A stretch of 64,000 nucleotides of DNA, from assembly GCA_039519185.1 (NCBI GenBank), contig CM076849.1:103373077-103437076 (forward strand). The letters run 5' to 3'. The stretch is from Astragalus membranaceus (Eukaryota > Streptophyta > Magnoliopsida > Fabales > Fabaceae). The notes beneath the pieces were generated by a model. The model made no database searches, was not told the DNA's origin, and saw only the letters and a program-made list of their open reading frames with translations. Below, one piece after another: positions 11,147 to 20,438 of this stretch. Both the position numbers and the translations under genes were made by a program. Numbering within the stretch: the first letter of the stretch is position 1; every line of letters starts with the position of its first letter.

Positions 11147-11157
11147 CACTATATAAC
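11147..11157 (+). promoter_or_regulatory. Possible antisense TATA box inside the LTR
   Basis: CACTATATAAC is followed on plus by a pyrimidine-rich, leader-like stretch (11170-11330) and by possible splice donors (AGGGTAAGC near 11925). This reads opposite to the LTR's own transcription. It could be a real antisense promoter or chance; no coding frame downstream was recognised. Confidence 0.3.
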
Positions 11158-11391
11158 GCGTAACAAAAAAAAACCTAAACCTAATTCTCTTTCCCTTCTC
11201 CTGCGGCGCCGTCCCAAACCCAATTCCCTCTCAACCCTAGTTTCTTCAATTCCCATTTTCTCCGCCTCACTTCACAGCGAACCCGTCTTCTCCTCTGTCC
11301 TTCGTCACTCTCAACCCTGACTTTACTTTTCTCCCCCCATTTGCGCCGCAACCAGAAACGAAGAGAGAAAGAGATAGCGAAGCTGCGTGAT

Positions 11392-11450
11392 CTACGGCTA
11401 CGACTACGGCGAGGGCTACGGCTACGACTACGGCGAGGGCTACGGCTACG
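11392..11450. repeat. 24-bp tandem repeat, about 2.5 copies
   Basis: The unit contains CTACGGCTACGACTACGG and repeats at 11392, 11416 and 11440. It gives Arg/Leu or Ala/Val runs in chance frames on the two strands, which explains the open frames at 11267-11740. Confidence 0.8.
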
Positions 11451-12621
11451 GAGAGAGAGAGAGGAAAAGGATTCAGGGAGAGAGATGACACGTGATAGTG
11501 AAAGAGGCGAAAGGCGAGGATGAGGGAGGAGCTCGCCGGCCGTTCCTTGGCCGGCGAAGACGACGACAACTTCAGCGCCTGAATCTGAAACCTCACGACG
11601 GCGTACATGCTGGGTTCGTGCGACGGTGGTGGAAGAAGCGATGGGCTGATGGCGCGTTTTTTTTTGAGTGAACAGCCGCCGTCTACGGCGGCCGGAACCA
11701 TAGGTAAATCCTCACTTTCCTCTTCTCTCCTCTTCTGCATTCATTTCTTTTGTTGGTTTTTGACTTTTAATTTTCTTTTTCTTCCTACGCTTCTAACCCT
11801 AATTTTATTGTTTTTTTGTTTCTGGGGGGTTCACGGTGGCGTGGAGGACTAGAGTTGACGGTGTCCTGACGTTGGCGACGTGATTGGGGAGAACGACCAC
11901 CATCTACGGTGGTCGGAGCTACAAAGGGTAAGCTTCGGTTTTAATTTGCATTTTACGTCTCCTTTCCTATTTTTGATTGCTGCTTTTACATATTTTGGAC
12001 TTCGAATTCCCTAAAAGACAAAGAGATCTAAACCCTAATTTTAGCTGAAGCCTTTGCCTAATTTATTTTCTGAGACTGATTAACAAAACCTGATATTCTA
12101 GTCCATTTTTAAGCAGCAAAACCGATTCTGGTTCTTACTAGCTGAGCCCTAATTTTCCTAATTTCGTTTTATTTTGAACAAGTTGAATCTGAAACCCTAA
12201 GAACAGGTTGAATCTGAATCCCTAAGAACAAGTTGAATCTGGATCCCTAATTTTTATTCAAACTGCTTTTGGTATCCTGGAGTCCTATCAAACAACAAAT
12301 TACTTTTTCACTGTTTATATAACATATAACACTACACAATATTTAAGAACAGCATGCTCAAAATTTCAATTATTTAACATCTCGCATGTTCGAATCGAAA
12401 GACAACACCAACCTGTTTTCCTGAATGAAAACAAATCTGTTGTTAATCCCTGCCTCTCTCGCTCTACTGTTACTGCTGGTTCTCTTTGTTTGTCTCTGCT
12501 GCCACCCGTTCCTACCTCTGGATCTGTTGCTTTACGACTAGGGTTTCGGTGTGAAAATCCTAGTCTTTTGGGTTCTGAATTTCTGTCTCTGTGATCTCCT
12601 TTTTTCTCTGAATGCAACTTG

Positions 12622-12629
12622 TTTATATA
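12622..12629 (-). promoter_or_regulatory. TATA box of the minus-strand LTR
   Basis: Minus strand reads CTATATAAAC about 650 bp into the LTR, the expected place for the end of U3. It is the best candidate promoter of this element. The start of transcription would lie near 12590-12600. Confidence 0.5.
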
Positions 12630-13275
12630 GGTAAAAGATTAGGGTTTTTTGCTGATCCTTCTCTATTTCTTTCCATTTTCAGGTATTTGGACTTGTTGAG
12701 AAAACTTGCTCAACAAGAACAGGCCCAAGGAAGCTAGGAAGCTGCTGTTGTATTTATTTTCGTTTTTGATGTTTTTTGTATTTTTGGTTATTTTTGGTTT
12801 TGTATTATTTTTAAATTAATTTTGATTTTTTTGGATTATTGTAAACATTTGTAAATTAATTTTTATTGATTTTTTTTTGATTATATTTGCTATGGACAGA
12901 TTCACTGTTTGTTTTTCTTTGGGTCAAAATGAAAGAGAATGATTAAATTGGGCCAAGCCCAATCAAAACTAAACATAGGCCCAACTTAGAAAAATGGCTG
13001 AAATGAAGCCCAATTAGAACAAATTTAAGATCAGGTCCAATCTAGCCCCATAGGTCCATTTAGGCAAACATAAGCCCAATTATTAAAAACTGGTTCAAAA
13101 AACTAAGCATAAGCTCAAATAGAAAAGCTAATGAGATCAGGCCCAAAAAGGTTGGACATAGGCCCAATTGGACAAATCGGTCCAAATTAGAAACAAAACA
13201 GCGCTCGAAGTGCCATAGGCTTGTGACACGGGGGTAAAGCGATTATAAAAGACCGGGCAAAATTAGGGTATAACA

Positions 13276-14098
13276 ACTGCCCCTCTTTATTTATATTTTA
13301 CTAGAAATACAAATAAAGATAGATTAGACGCTAATTTTGTCCGCTTAGGGGGAAGATGAGTTAGGGAAACGAGGGACGATTAACACTTGGCGTGTTAACC
13401 GAGAACAATAAAGAAACGAACACTGGGGATCTGGCAGAGCACTGGGGCTCTAAAAGAGCATTTGGGCTCTAAGGGAGCACTGGGGCTCAAAGGGGCTGCC
13501 TAAACCCTAAAGGACCAATTGGGGTCCGAAAGTGCACTGGGGCTTTGAAGGACTGCCGGGGTCCGAGGGTGGCCTTTTTCGAGCGGCCGTTAATAAGATC
13601 AGGTCTAGAACTGATCACGAATGACGTCCACTATGTCTTAGGCTGACACAGCTAGTCTGAATGGCCTGGGGCCGGATGATCCGTCGGTGCTCGATGCCGA
13701 CGTGCGATCTGGATTGAATGACCATTAGAGGTCTAAATTAAGACAACTCTGGGGCTGCGAGGGACTGCCGGGGTCCGAGGCTTTGAATTGTGATACGAGA
13801 CCAATGATTGGAGCACTGACTTTGAGGAAACAAACTACTGGGCTTGACACACGGCGTACTTCTCTAACACATACATAATGAATGCATTTACCTGATAAGG
13901 GAAAAACTATCTATATTTGGCACGTCTAAAAATGCGATGAATGATGCATGCATGCAATATAGGTGTGTGAAATGGTAGGTGTCCGATGGGATGAATGAAA
14001 CGTATGTGAATGCATGATGGAATGAATTATGCTATGTGATGGAATGAATGAATGAAACGTATGTGAATGCATGATGGAATGCATGATGCAAGAAGATT
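13276..14098 (-). mobile_element. 3' tail and polypurine tract of a second Tat/Ogre-like body
   Basis: On minus the tail ends AAATAAAGAGGGGCAGT directly against the LTR start, matching the polypurine tract of the plus-strand element at 57311-57323. Further in, GTGTCAGCCTAAG and GGCCGCTCGAAAAAGGCC have clear partners in 56960-57040. Short GCACTGGGGCT repeats lie at about 13430-13560. The body is cut off near 14098, where unrelated sequence begins. No pol remains. Confidence 0.8.
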
Positions 14099-14107
14099 AA
14101 TAAACGG

Positions 14108-14291
14108 AGTACCACCACCAGTACAGCCAGCTGCACCACCAGTACCACCAGCACAGCCAGAGTTGCTCGAGCTTTATCAGCTTATGGAGGCGGAGATTCG
14201 GAGGGGGCTTAGGAGAGGAGACATTAGGATGGGTACTCAGACGTACGCTCGCCTCACGCAGTTACTGGATATGGTACCGAGGCGTGACTAG
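14108..14291 (+). pseudogene. C-terminal fragment resembling a plant-mobile-domain protein
   Basis: An open frame encodes a Pro/Ala linker (VPPPVQPAAPPVPP) followed by about 40 charged residues ending LLDMVPRRD and a stop. Such a tail is seen in plant-mobile-domain (aminotransferase-like) proteins carried by transposons, but the match is from memory and short. The upstream part is missing because the frame runs into the Ogre tail at about 14100. Confidence 0.35.
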
Positions 14292-14400
14292 GGGGTTTTG
14301 CGGGATTTTATGTTTGAACTATTTTTATATTACTTGATTATTAGTATTTCTTGTTTAGTATTTCTTGTTTATTATTTTTGTGGAGAAAACAAATAATTTT

Positions 14401-14500
14401 GATTTCATGCGATACAATATAAAACAAATAATTTCGATTTCATGCGCTACAAGATAAAACAAAAAATTTCGATTTCATGCGATACAAGATAAAACAATAA
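14401..14500. repeat. 35-bp tandem repeat, three copies
   Basis: GATTTCATGCGATACAA starts at 14401, 14436 and 14471 with exact 35-bp spacing. It lies between the 3' ends of two converging open frames. No function is evident. Confidence 0.85.
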
Positions 14501-14582
14501 CCAACTACAATAACAATAAAATATAAAAGATACATTTTCCTGAAATAAATGAGCGATAGTGAAAACGATAAATAGAAAAAAA

Positions 14583-14981
14583 CTACTGAGCTGGTGGAGT
14601 TAAACGACGAAGGATCTCAGCGACGGTCCGTGTCGTTTCGACGTGTAAATGCAGATAACCGTGCCACTTAAACATAACATGAATGGACATCATTGCTTGG
14701 ACGTCATCGTCGTTTTTGATATCCATTGTAGAGCAGTGCACACGTCCATCAGTAAAATCCTTTTTCCGATAAACTATACGAGTTATCTCTCGCTCGTCGC
14801 CCTCCACTTGCACCTTACCCAGCAGTTTATCTTTTAGCTGAGCGAATGTTATGTTGTGTTTAAGCCTGCACTGCATTGTGTCGCGCCCCTCGAAACAGAC
14901 ACCATCAACTTTGTTGGTGATGATGCCCTGATGATGAATGATAGTGAGGGATGAATCTTGTGAGTATTGTGTTAGGGGCAT
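14583..14981 (-). CDS. 132-residue MULE-associated protein, PB1-like N-terminal module
   Basis: The frame begins at an ATG at 14981. It encodes GRDTMQCRLKHNITFAQLKD, then EREITRIVYRK, DIKNDDDVQAMM and FKWHGYLHLHVET. This pattern is like the PB1-type N-terminal module found ahead of the DNA-binding and transposase domains in many plant Mutator-like proteins. Here it is a separate short gene downstream of the transposase on the same strand. It has a TATA box 90 bp upstream of the ATG (15071-15078) and no internal stop, so it may be expressed. The frame continues upstream to 15089 without another ATG. Role is unproven. It could be a detached N-terminal part of a second MULE. Confidence 0.6.
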   Translation of the reverse strand: MPLTQYSQDSSLTIIHHQGIITNKVDGVCFEGRDTMQCRLKHNITFAQLKDKLLGKVQVEGDEREITRIVYRKKDFTDGRVHCSTMDIKNDDDVQAMMSIHVMFKWHGYLHLHVETTRTVAEILRRLTPPAQ

Positions 14982-15070
14982 TTTTTTGTGGAGAAGAAGA
15001 AGCTGATAATGATTTAGGGATTGACTAAGAGTGAAATTTGTGAGTGACAAGAATGAGGTTTGGCAATAGG

Positions 15071-15078
15071 TATTTATA
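15071..15078 (-). promoter_or_regulatory. TATA box for the 132-residue ORF
   Basis: Minus strand reads CTATAAATACC, 90 bp before the ATG at 14981. The spacing allows a leader of about 60 bases. It lies just outside the stem-loop array that ends near 15110. Confidence 0.55.
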
Positions 15079-15109
15079 GAATTCGTCAATGATTATCAAC
15101 CGTTGATAT

Positions 15110-15435
15110 TGTCGGTGCAATCTGCACCGTTGATCAAAGCGCATGCAGACTGCAAATTGCAAAGCGGATCTAACCCATTTTACTTAAATCCGATTTCACC
15201 AGATCAATAACGGATTTATATACATCCGATTCTATTTATACAATTCGCATCGGATTTACTACTACAGGGTAAATCCGCTTCGTAATTTATCAAAGCGGAT
15301 GTATCTACAACAGAGGTAGATCCGATTTAACAAAGAGACAAAGCGGATCTACCTGTTGTGGGGGTACATCCGCTTTGATAAATTACGAAGCGGATTTACC
15401 TCATGGCAGGGTAAATCCGACTTGTAAAAAAAGTT
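15110..15435. repeat. MULE-end stem-loop array with a 36-bp perfect inverted repeat
   Basis: The region is filled with AAGCGGATCTACC- and AAATCCGATTT-like words in both orientations. Arms at 15268-15303 and 15365-15400 are exact reverse complements over 36 bp, and the sequence between them is itself largely self-complementary. The whole 133 bp can thus fold into one long hairpin. A related array lies on the other side of the transposase at 18726-19025. Confidence 0.85.
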
Positions 15436-15514
15436 AAAACATTTAATATTTTTATTTGGTATATATGGATAGATAATTACATAAATGTGGGTACAATCGT
15501 AAATACAATAAATG

Positions 15515-16078
15515 TCAATGTAAATCGTTGGAATAATGGGTTAAGTCTACAATAGTGGAAGCGAGACGGGGCATCTTCAATGCGGTAGAATGCCAAAGGG
15601 CAAAACGACCGGTATAAAGATCCAGCCATGAAGTAGATTCATCTGATCGATTATGAGACCACATCAAAGCAACTGGAGGCAACGGACAGACAGGGGAGAT
15701 GGAAATATGCATCCAATGGATATCCCTCACGTTCAGAATAGATATGATTTTATACTTGGAAGAAGAATAACTACCTCTCAGAGGAAGATAAGTAAAATTC
15801 ATATCCAAAGACAATTGAACTAGGGCCACATTATACTTAGTAGCTATAAAGTACCCCATCTCAGGCAAACTCAACCACTTATCCTCCTTCTGAAAACCGG
15901 GGTATTCAATGGATAACGCTTTTCTAAGCACTGCAAGTCTGTCCTTTCCAAACATGTAAGTATATAGTTGCTCCATCTCCTTTGTTTCTTTGATTAAATC
16001 TTGCCTAATTATAGGCCAACTATCCTCACCAAGATCGAGACCAACCGCTACTGCTCGGAACCCACAATTACCATCCCG
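15515..16078 (-). pseudogene. OTU-like cysteine protease domain of the MULE protein
   Basis: On minus the frame opens with DGNCGFRAVA at 16075-16046, the catalytic Asp/Cys box of OTU deubiquitinase-like proteases. It continues through MGYFIATKYNV and reaches RDIHWMHI with the likely catalytic His at 15716-15718. It closes with LPPVALMWSHN. OTU domains follow the SWIM zinc finger in a known class of plant Mutator-like proteins. Here the domain is out of frame with the transposase because a run of Gs at 16075-16077 is one base short of what the reading frame needs. On its own it lacks an ATG until 15976, beyond the catalytic Cys, so it is probably not functional. Confidence 0.75.
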
Positions 16079-16936
16079 TTCACATCAATAATTTTTTCCA
16101 CATACGGTTGCACGTGATGAGGAACCGACGGTAAATTGAATTTACTCTCACCCTGATGTGTTAATTTTTTAGAAACACTCTGAGATAGCATTGAACACCG
16201 CTGTGATGATTTTATACAAGAAGACCGCTGTGATGAATTTTTAGAAGAAGTTCCAGATTTTTGAGTCAGTTTCATCTTCTCATCCACATGCTCCCACCCA
16301 GAAGGATCACGCTTGACATCATATAATTTCTGCTTTTTCTTCTTTGGTGCACCTTTTGTTTTTACTTTAAATGGTGGTGCAACCATTGAAGAAGTGGTAG
16401 GGAATGCAAGCTCATTAAGTTGTTTCTTGAAGACGAATCTCTCCTCAGGAGTCATACGATTATATCTCGCCCAAATCATCTCCATTTGATAAGAAATATC
16501 ACAGTCAACTGATTTTTCCTGCGAGAATTTATCATCCATAGAATCCAAACTCAATTTTTTCCAATGGTCATCTACAACATCCAACGGTATAGGAGTACCG
16601 GAGACATGGTACACACCTAGCTCACAAGCACAAGGAAGAAGATGTGTCTTTCTAATAATGCACCCACATCGACCTTTGTCATATCCAACCCCATATGTCG
16701 ATTTTGAAAACTCTTTAACAATATGATCCAAAGCATTTAAAGAGACAAGACCACGAAACTTTTTAAACAAAGGAGAATTGGAAGCCACTTCAATACGGTT
16801 TATGCTTCTTTGAAAAGACCCGATGACTTTATCAAATTGAAGAGTAAGCATCTCATGCATAGATTTAAAAGACTTAGACAAGTCACCTCTAGAAGTCCTC
16901 AAATGTCTCTTCAAAGTCCAATGAGCAGACTCGACT
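16048..16936 (-). pseudogene. MULE transposase, C-terminal exon (catalytic Glu and SWIM-like finger)
   Basis: The exon begins at a splice acceptor (TTTAAG at 16937) and reads VESAHWTLKRHL, which holds the third catalytic residue of the Mutator DDE set. About 100 residues later comes a SWIM-like zinc finger, CGCIIRKTHLLPCACEL, in which the usual final His is Cys. A lysine-rich, poorly conserved stretch (KGAPKKKKQK) follows. The frame ends at a stop at 16048 after running out of frame with the OTU domain. Confidence 0.8.
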
Positions 16937-16944
16937 CTTAAATA

Positions 16945-17345
16945 ATAACAATAAACACGTGTCAACAACATTTAAACTACGAAAAAACTATTAAACACGT
17001 GTCAAAAAATTTTAAACTACGAAAAAAATACTAAACACGTGTCAAAAATTTTTAAACTACGAAAAAAATACAAAACACGTGTCAAAAAATTGTAAACTAC
17101 GAAAAAAATACAAAACACGTGTCAAACAAATTTAAACTACGAAAAAAATACAAAACACGTGTCAAAAAAATTTAAACTACGAAAAAAATACTAAACACGT
17201 GTCAAAAAATTTAAACTACGATAAAAATAATAAACACGTGTCAAAAAAATTTAAACTACGATAAAAATAATAAACACGTGTCAAAAAAATTTAAACTACG
17301 ATAAAAATAATATACACGTGTCAAAAAAATTTAAACTACGATAAA
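16945..17345. repeat. 40-bp tandem repeat with ten G-boxes filling a transposase intron
   Basis: The intron spans 16937-17350. Its donor (AATAG/GTATTT) and acceptor fit the protein alignment. It consists almost wholly of ten units holding AAACACGTGTC and TTTAAACTACGA. The palindrome CACGTG occurs at 16956, 16996, 17036, 17076, 17116, 17156, 17196, 17235, 17275 and 17315. CACGTG is the core bound by bHLH and bZIP factors in plants. Spacers between copies are A-rich and similar, so it is not a CRISPR array. Confidence 0.9.
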
Positions 17346-17350
17346 AATAC

Positions 17351-18513
17351 CTATTGGTGGTCTGATTCCCGAAGTGTGGGATCTGGTTTGTCCATGCCAA
17401 GATAAATCTTTCCTTATGCTTTGTCAACCATGTGTCATGCACATACTTAGTAAGAGCGGGCAAATCATTGCAGGAGTCCTCAAAAACCTTCAAGTGACCT
17501 GAGTACTCTGACTCGTCAAGTGAATCAATAATGTTATGCCAAAGAGAGAGTACGTCCTTTTGCCTATCCACGTGCACCAACTATTTAATCTTCGCTTTCA
17601 CATTTTTAGTCACGTGCCAAGAACATAACAAATTTGTAGCCGAAGGAAAGACATCAACAATACCAGACATAAGACCAAGATCTCTGTCAGTCAACAACAC
17701 CTGAGGCTGAAGCCCGTGCAAGTCAAATAATTCTTTCAGTTGCTGCAATGCCCAAGTAAAATGAATTCCAAGCTCGTGTGAAATATAGGCAAAAGCAACC
17801 GAGAAAGTTAACTCCGTTGAAGTGACACCTACAATCTCCAATAGAAGTAGATTGTATTTGTTGGTCTTGTAGGTGGTGTCAAGAATAAGAACCTTTGGAA
17901 ACAACCGGAATAACTTAATAGAAGTGGGAGGCGCCCACATGATGTCACTGACCACATCCGAACCCTCAACTTTTCTGCTCCAACATAAATAATTTTGTGA
18001 CTCAATCAATCTCAAAAGCTCCTGAATGTCCGTTCTAGGACCCCTCTTAGAAGACCTATAGGCGCAACGTTGCCTATATATTTGAGGAAGAGAAGTGACG
18101 TTGTCCGGATAATGGTTCTTCAAAGCAGTAAGACAATCTTTCGGGGCAACATTCAGATCAGTGTGCTCATTAACAATAGCTTTCTGTGCCTTAGTTAAAC
18201 GACCAAAAACTGTAGACCCAACCGGGGTAGTAAGCAACTCATGTGTGTGAAGACCACACCTAACATTAACACGCCAACCCCCATGACGTATTGTACAAGT
18301 AGCTCTCAATGTAAACGGACAGCTTCTTCTCTTAGACCCGAAAACTCTAGAATCATTAGACCACTTCCCTTGCTTCTCGCAACCAAATATAATCTTATCT
18401 CTAGAACCCCTTTTACCTCCAGCTTTGTCAGATCTTACGATGATAACCACAACTCCAATACGCCTCCCAACCGCGTTAGCCCACTCTTCAACATCTTGGC
18501 GTGTAGAAAAAAT
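17351..18513 (-). pseudogene. MULE transposase, main exon (FAR1-like DNA-binding and DDE core)
   Basis: A splice acceptor at 18514-18515 precedes FSTRQDVEEWANAVGRR, a FAR1-type DNA-binding start, with CPFTLRATC and CGLHTHEL giving the zinc-binding residues. The MULE core follows: LILDTTYKTNKYNLLLLEIV with the first catalytic Asp near 17885, and LLTDRDLGLM with the second near 17690, then CSWHVTKNVKAK. A single in-frame stop at 17581-17583 cuts the frame; the reading resumes at once in the same frame to the donor at 17351 (GNQTTNR). One stop plus one frameshift downstream means this copy is recently disabled rather than ancient. Confidence 0.85.
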
Positions 18514-18605
18514 CTACAAAATAGAAAATACAGATAAATGTTGCGTACTTAATTAATTAAATATCTACCAAACTTTGATCAAGAAAATTGGTTTGAAAAA
18601 TATAC

Positions 18606-18676
18606 CCTCTCCGTCGAGAATGCCTCTGTAGCGTCTACCACGAAAGGAACGACCTGCGACTCTGTATGCACAATAT
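18606..18676 (-). pseudogene. Probable upstream exon of the MULE transposase
   Basis: On minus an acceptor (AAACAG) leads into VHTESQVVPFVVDATEAF and a donor (AGGGTATA), which fits the reading frame expected ahead of the main exon. The first coding exon with the start codon was not found. The sequence upstream is an intron-like A/T stretch, then the stem-loop array. Confidence 0.5.
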
Positions 18677-18725
18677 CTGTTTCAAAATAGAACAACAGTT
18701 ATAAAGAAAATAAATTAAAAAAAAT

Positions 18726-19025
18726 TAAACAAATCGGATTTACGTGCCTTCAAACGTAAATCCGCTTTGTATTTTTTACAAATCGGATCTACCCTCTTCC
18801 AGGTATATCCGATTCATTAACGATAAAAGCGGATTTAGGTAAATTCGATTGCGCATCGGATTTACCTAAATCCGATTCATTAATATTTTGATTTTTGTTC
18901 TGAAACAAATGGTCAAATCGGATTTATCTTTCAGTTTGATAGATCCGATTTGACTTATGCGTCGAATTTTAAGTAATTAATTCTAATCGGATTTACCTTC
19001 CATTTTGGTAAATCCGATTTCCAGA
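18726..19025. repeat. Second MULE-end stem-loop array
   Basis: At least four short hairpins share the stem AATCGGATTTACC / GGTAAATCCGATT with loops of about 9-14 bases: near 18775-18815, 18835-18885, 18915-18953 and 18985-19020. The same words fill 15110-15435. The two arrays bracket the transposase and OTU region and so probably mark the ends of the element. Confidence 0.8.
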
Positions 19026-19191
19026 TTAAGTGGTCCACCACCAAAGAATCTTCAAAAAGTCAATTTTTGTAATTTATGTCAAGGGTATTTTGGGGATTAC
19101 GATTTTGGGTGGGGGTAGATGGGAGCTGATGGGGTATAAAAAAAAGCCATATTAAAAATATGTTGGTTACTTTTTGAAAGAAAAAAAAAGT
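19026..19191. other. Short non-coding stretch between the MULE and the MITE
   Basis: No gene or repeat was recognised. It ends in an A-rich run followed by the MITE target duplicate. Confidence 0.5.
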
Positions 19192-19199
19192 GATCGTTC

Positions 19200-19798
19200 C
19201 AGTGTTATCAGAACCGGTCCGGACCGGTGGTCTTCCCGGGCCGGGCAGCGTGCAGGACCGGATCTGCAGTTGGCCCGGTGATGACGTCAGCGGACCGGTG
19301 AAAATCCGGTGGAAACCGGGTCGGACCGGTTGATCCTCTTTTTTTTTTTTAAGATGAACCAATTATAAATTTTGCATGTTTTCACAAAAAAGGCTTGGGT
19401 GGGGTTCGAACCCACTCCCTAGTATTCAACATTTCAACTTTTTAACCACTAAGCTATCTATTATTTGTTGATACTGTCCCGCATTCATTAAATATAATCA
19501 ATTCCGGATATGTTAATTTTTTTTGCACATTCTTTCATTAATAGTTTTGATTAAACACACATTTTTTTGACAAATTGATTCAAGTTCAACACTCATAAAC
19601 ATGTTAGTAAATGTATAATTATAAATAAAATTTCTATATTAATAAATGTATACTTTCTTAATATATATTATAATTTTTTGAATTTATTTAATATAGATCG
19701 GGTCATACCGGTCCGACTAGAGACCCGCGGTCCGACCCCGGGTCTAGTGACCCGGTGCCTTGACCGGGTCGATGGCCGGTCCGGGTCTGATAACACTG
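19200..19798. mobile_element. hAT-type MITE, 599 bp, with 8-bp target duplication
   Basis: The ends are CAGTGTTATCAGAACCGG and CCGGGTCTGATAACACTG, near-perfect inverted repeats. The direct duplicate GATCGTTC flanks both sides exactly (19192-19199 and 19799-19806). Eight-bp duplicates and CAGTG-like ends are the hallmark of hAT elements. The outer 130 bp on each side are GC-rich CCGG words, and the middle is AT-rich. No transposase frame is present, so it needs an autonomous partner. Confidence 0.93.
19392..19457 (-). other. tRNA-like segment with A- and B-box words inside the MITE
   Basis: On minus the stretch reads TAGCTTAGTGGTTAA, then about 30 bases, then GGGTTCGAACCCC and a closing GC-rich end. 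These look like RNA polymerase III A and B boxes of a tRNA. The anticodon region is not a proper stem-loop, so this is a relic or a SINE-like promoter, not a working tRNA gene. Confidence 0.5.
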
Positions 19799-19806
19799 GA
19801 TCGTTC

Positions 19807-20438
19807 TATTTGCTTTCCTGGCCTCCGAGAGAGAGGGTTCTAATTTCCCAACAAGAAATACAGGTGTCACTCGTAAGTGTCTTCTTTTTCGCTTGTTTGT
19901 GGGGGCTATATATACCGTCTAGTGTAGTGGGTCGAGAACAAGAAAGAACAACTTCAAATCCCATTCTTGAATGGTTTCTTGGAGTGCCTGAGAAAAGAGA
20001 AATCTTAAAATCAACAAGTTGTTCAAGAAACTATATATTGATGATAGACTCTAGCTTGTTTAGGTCAGGATTAATTAATTGAAGTTTTTCATTATATTCT
20101 ATTCCGATTCTCCGCATTCCTTCCTTTCTAATTTGGAGTTCTTGAATTAATTTAGGCATGCAACGATGATGGATAGAGGAGAAAAGATCGGGTTGCCGAA
20201 CACGCTATAGCTCGCCAGGTTCCTTTCTCTACTCTGTTATTCGATCATTGATAACAATTGTTCTCGGATGAATAATGCTTATTTGGTTGCAATTTACTTC
20301 TTCTCGAACGGTGCCGCTTTTGGAGGTTGATTGATTGGGGTGTGTGAAAGAGGTAAACCAAATTCTTGTAACACTTCCAAGGGGATTTTTTCAAGATTTT
20401 GTTACCCATCCTTCTTGAATTAGAAATACACTCGAACA
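19807..20438 (+). other. Promoter-like stretch ahead of the glutaredoxin fragment
   Basis: GGCTATATATACCG at 19905-19918 is a good TATA box. Downstream is a short ATG frame at 20166 (MMDRGEKIGLPNTL) that ends at a stop and then a CAG/GT-like boundary near 20219. The part at 20300-20420 is a diverged relative of the block repeated at 23655, 32720 and 35010. No complete gene was recognised. Confidence 0.35.

Larger units (their letters stand above)
10001..13275 (-). mobile_element. Tat/Ogre-like LTR, 3275 bp, minus strand
   Basis: On minus it starts TGTTATACCCTAATTTTG and ends TCGGTCGCTACA. The first word closely matches the start of the plus-strand LTR at 57324 (TGTAATACCCTAATTTTG), and the last 200 bp also resemble the end of that LTR, but the middles differ. 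It has a polypurine tract and element tail on its upstream side (13276 onward) and a primer site and gag on its downstream side. It is therefore the 3' LTR of one body and the 5' LTR of another. Confidence 0.85.

Noticed and set aside
11267..11740. 157-residue minus frame in the left LTR
   Set aside because: It crosses the 24-bp repeat, giving Ala/Val runs; no homology recognised.
16945..17345. CRISPR-like regular repeat
   Set aside because: Units are direct tandem copies without unique spacers, in a plant intron.
19392..19457. Functional tRNA gene
   Set aside because: A- and B-box words are present but anticodon arm and pairing are not convincing.
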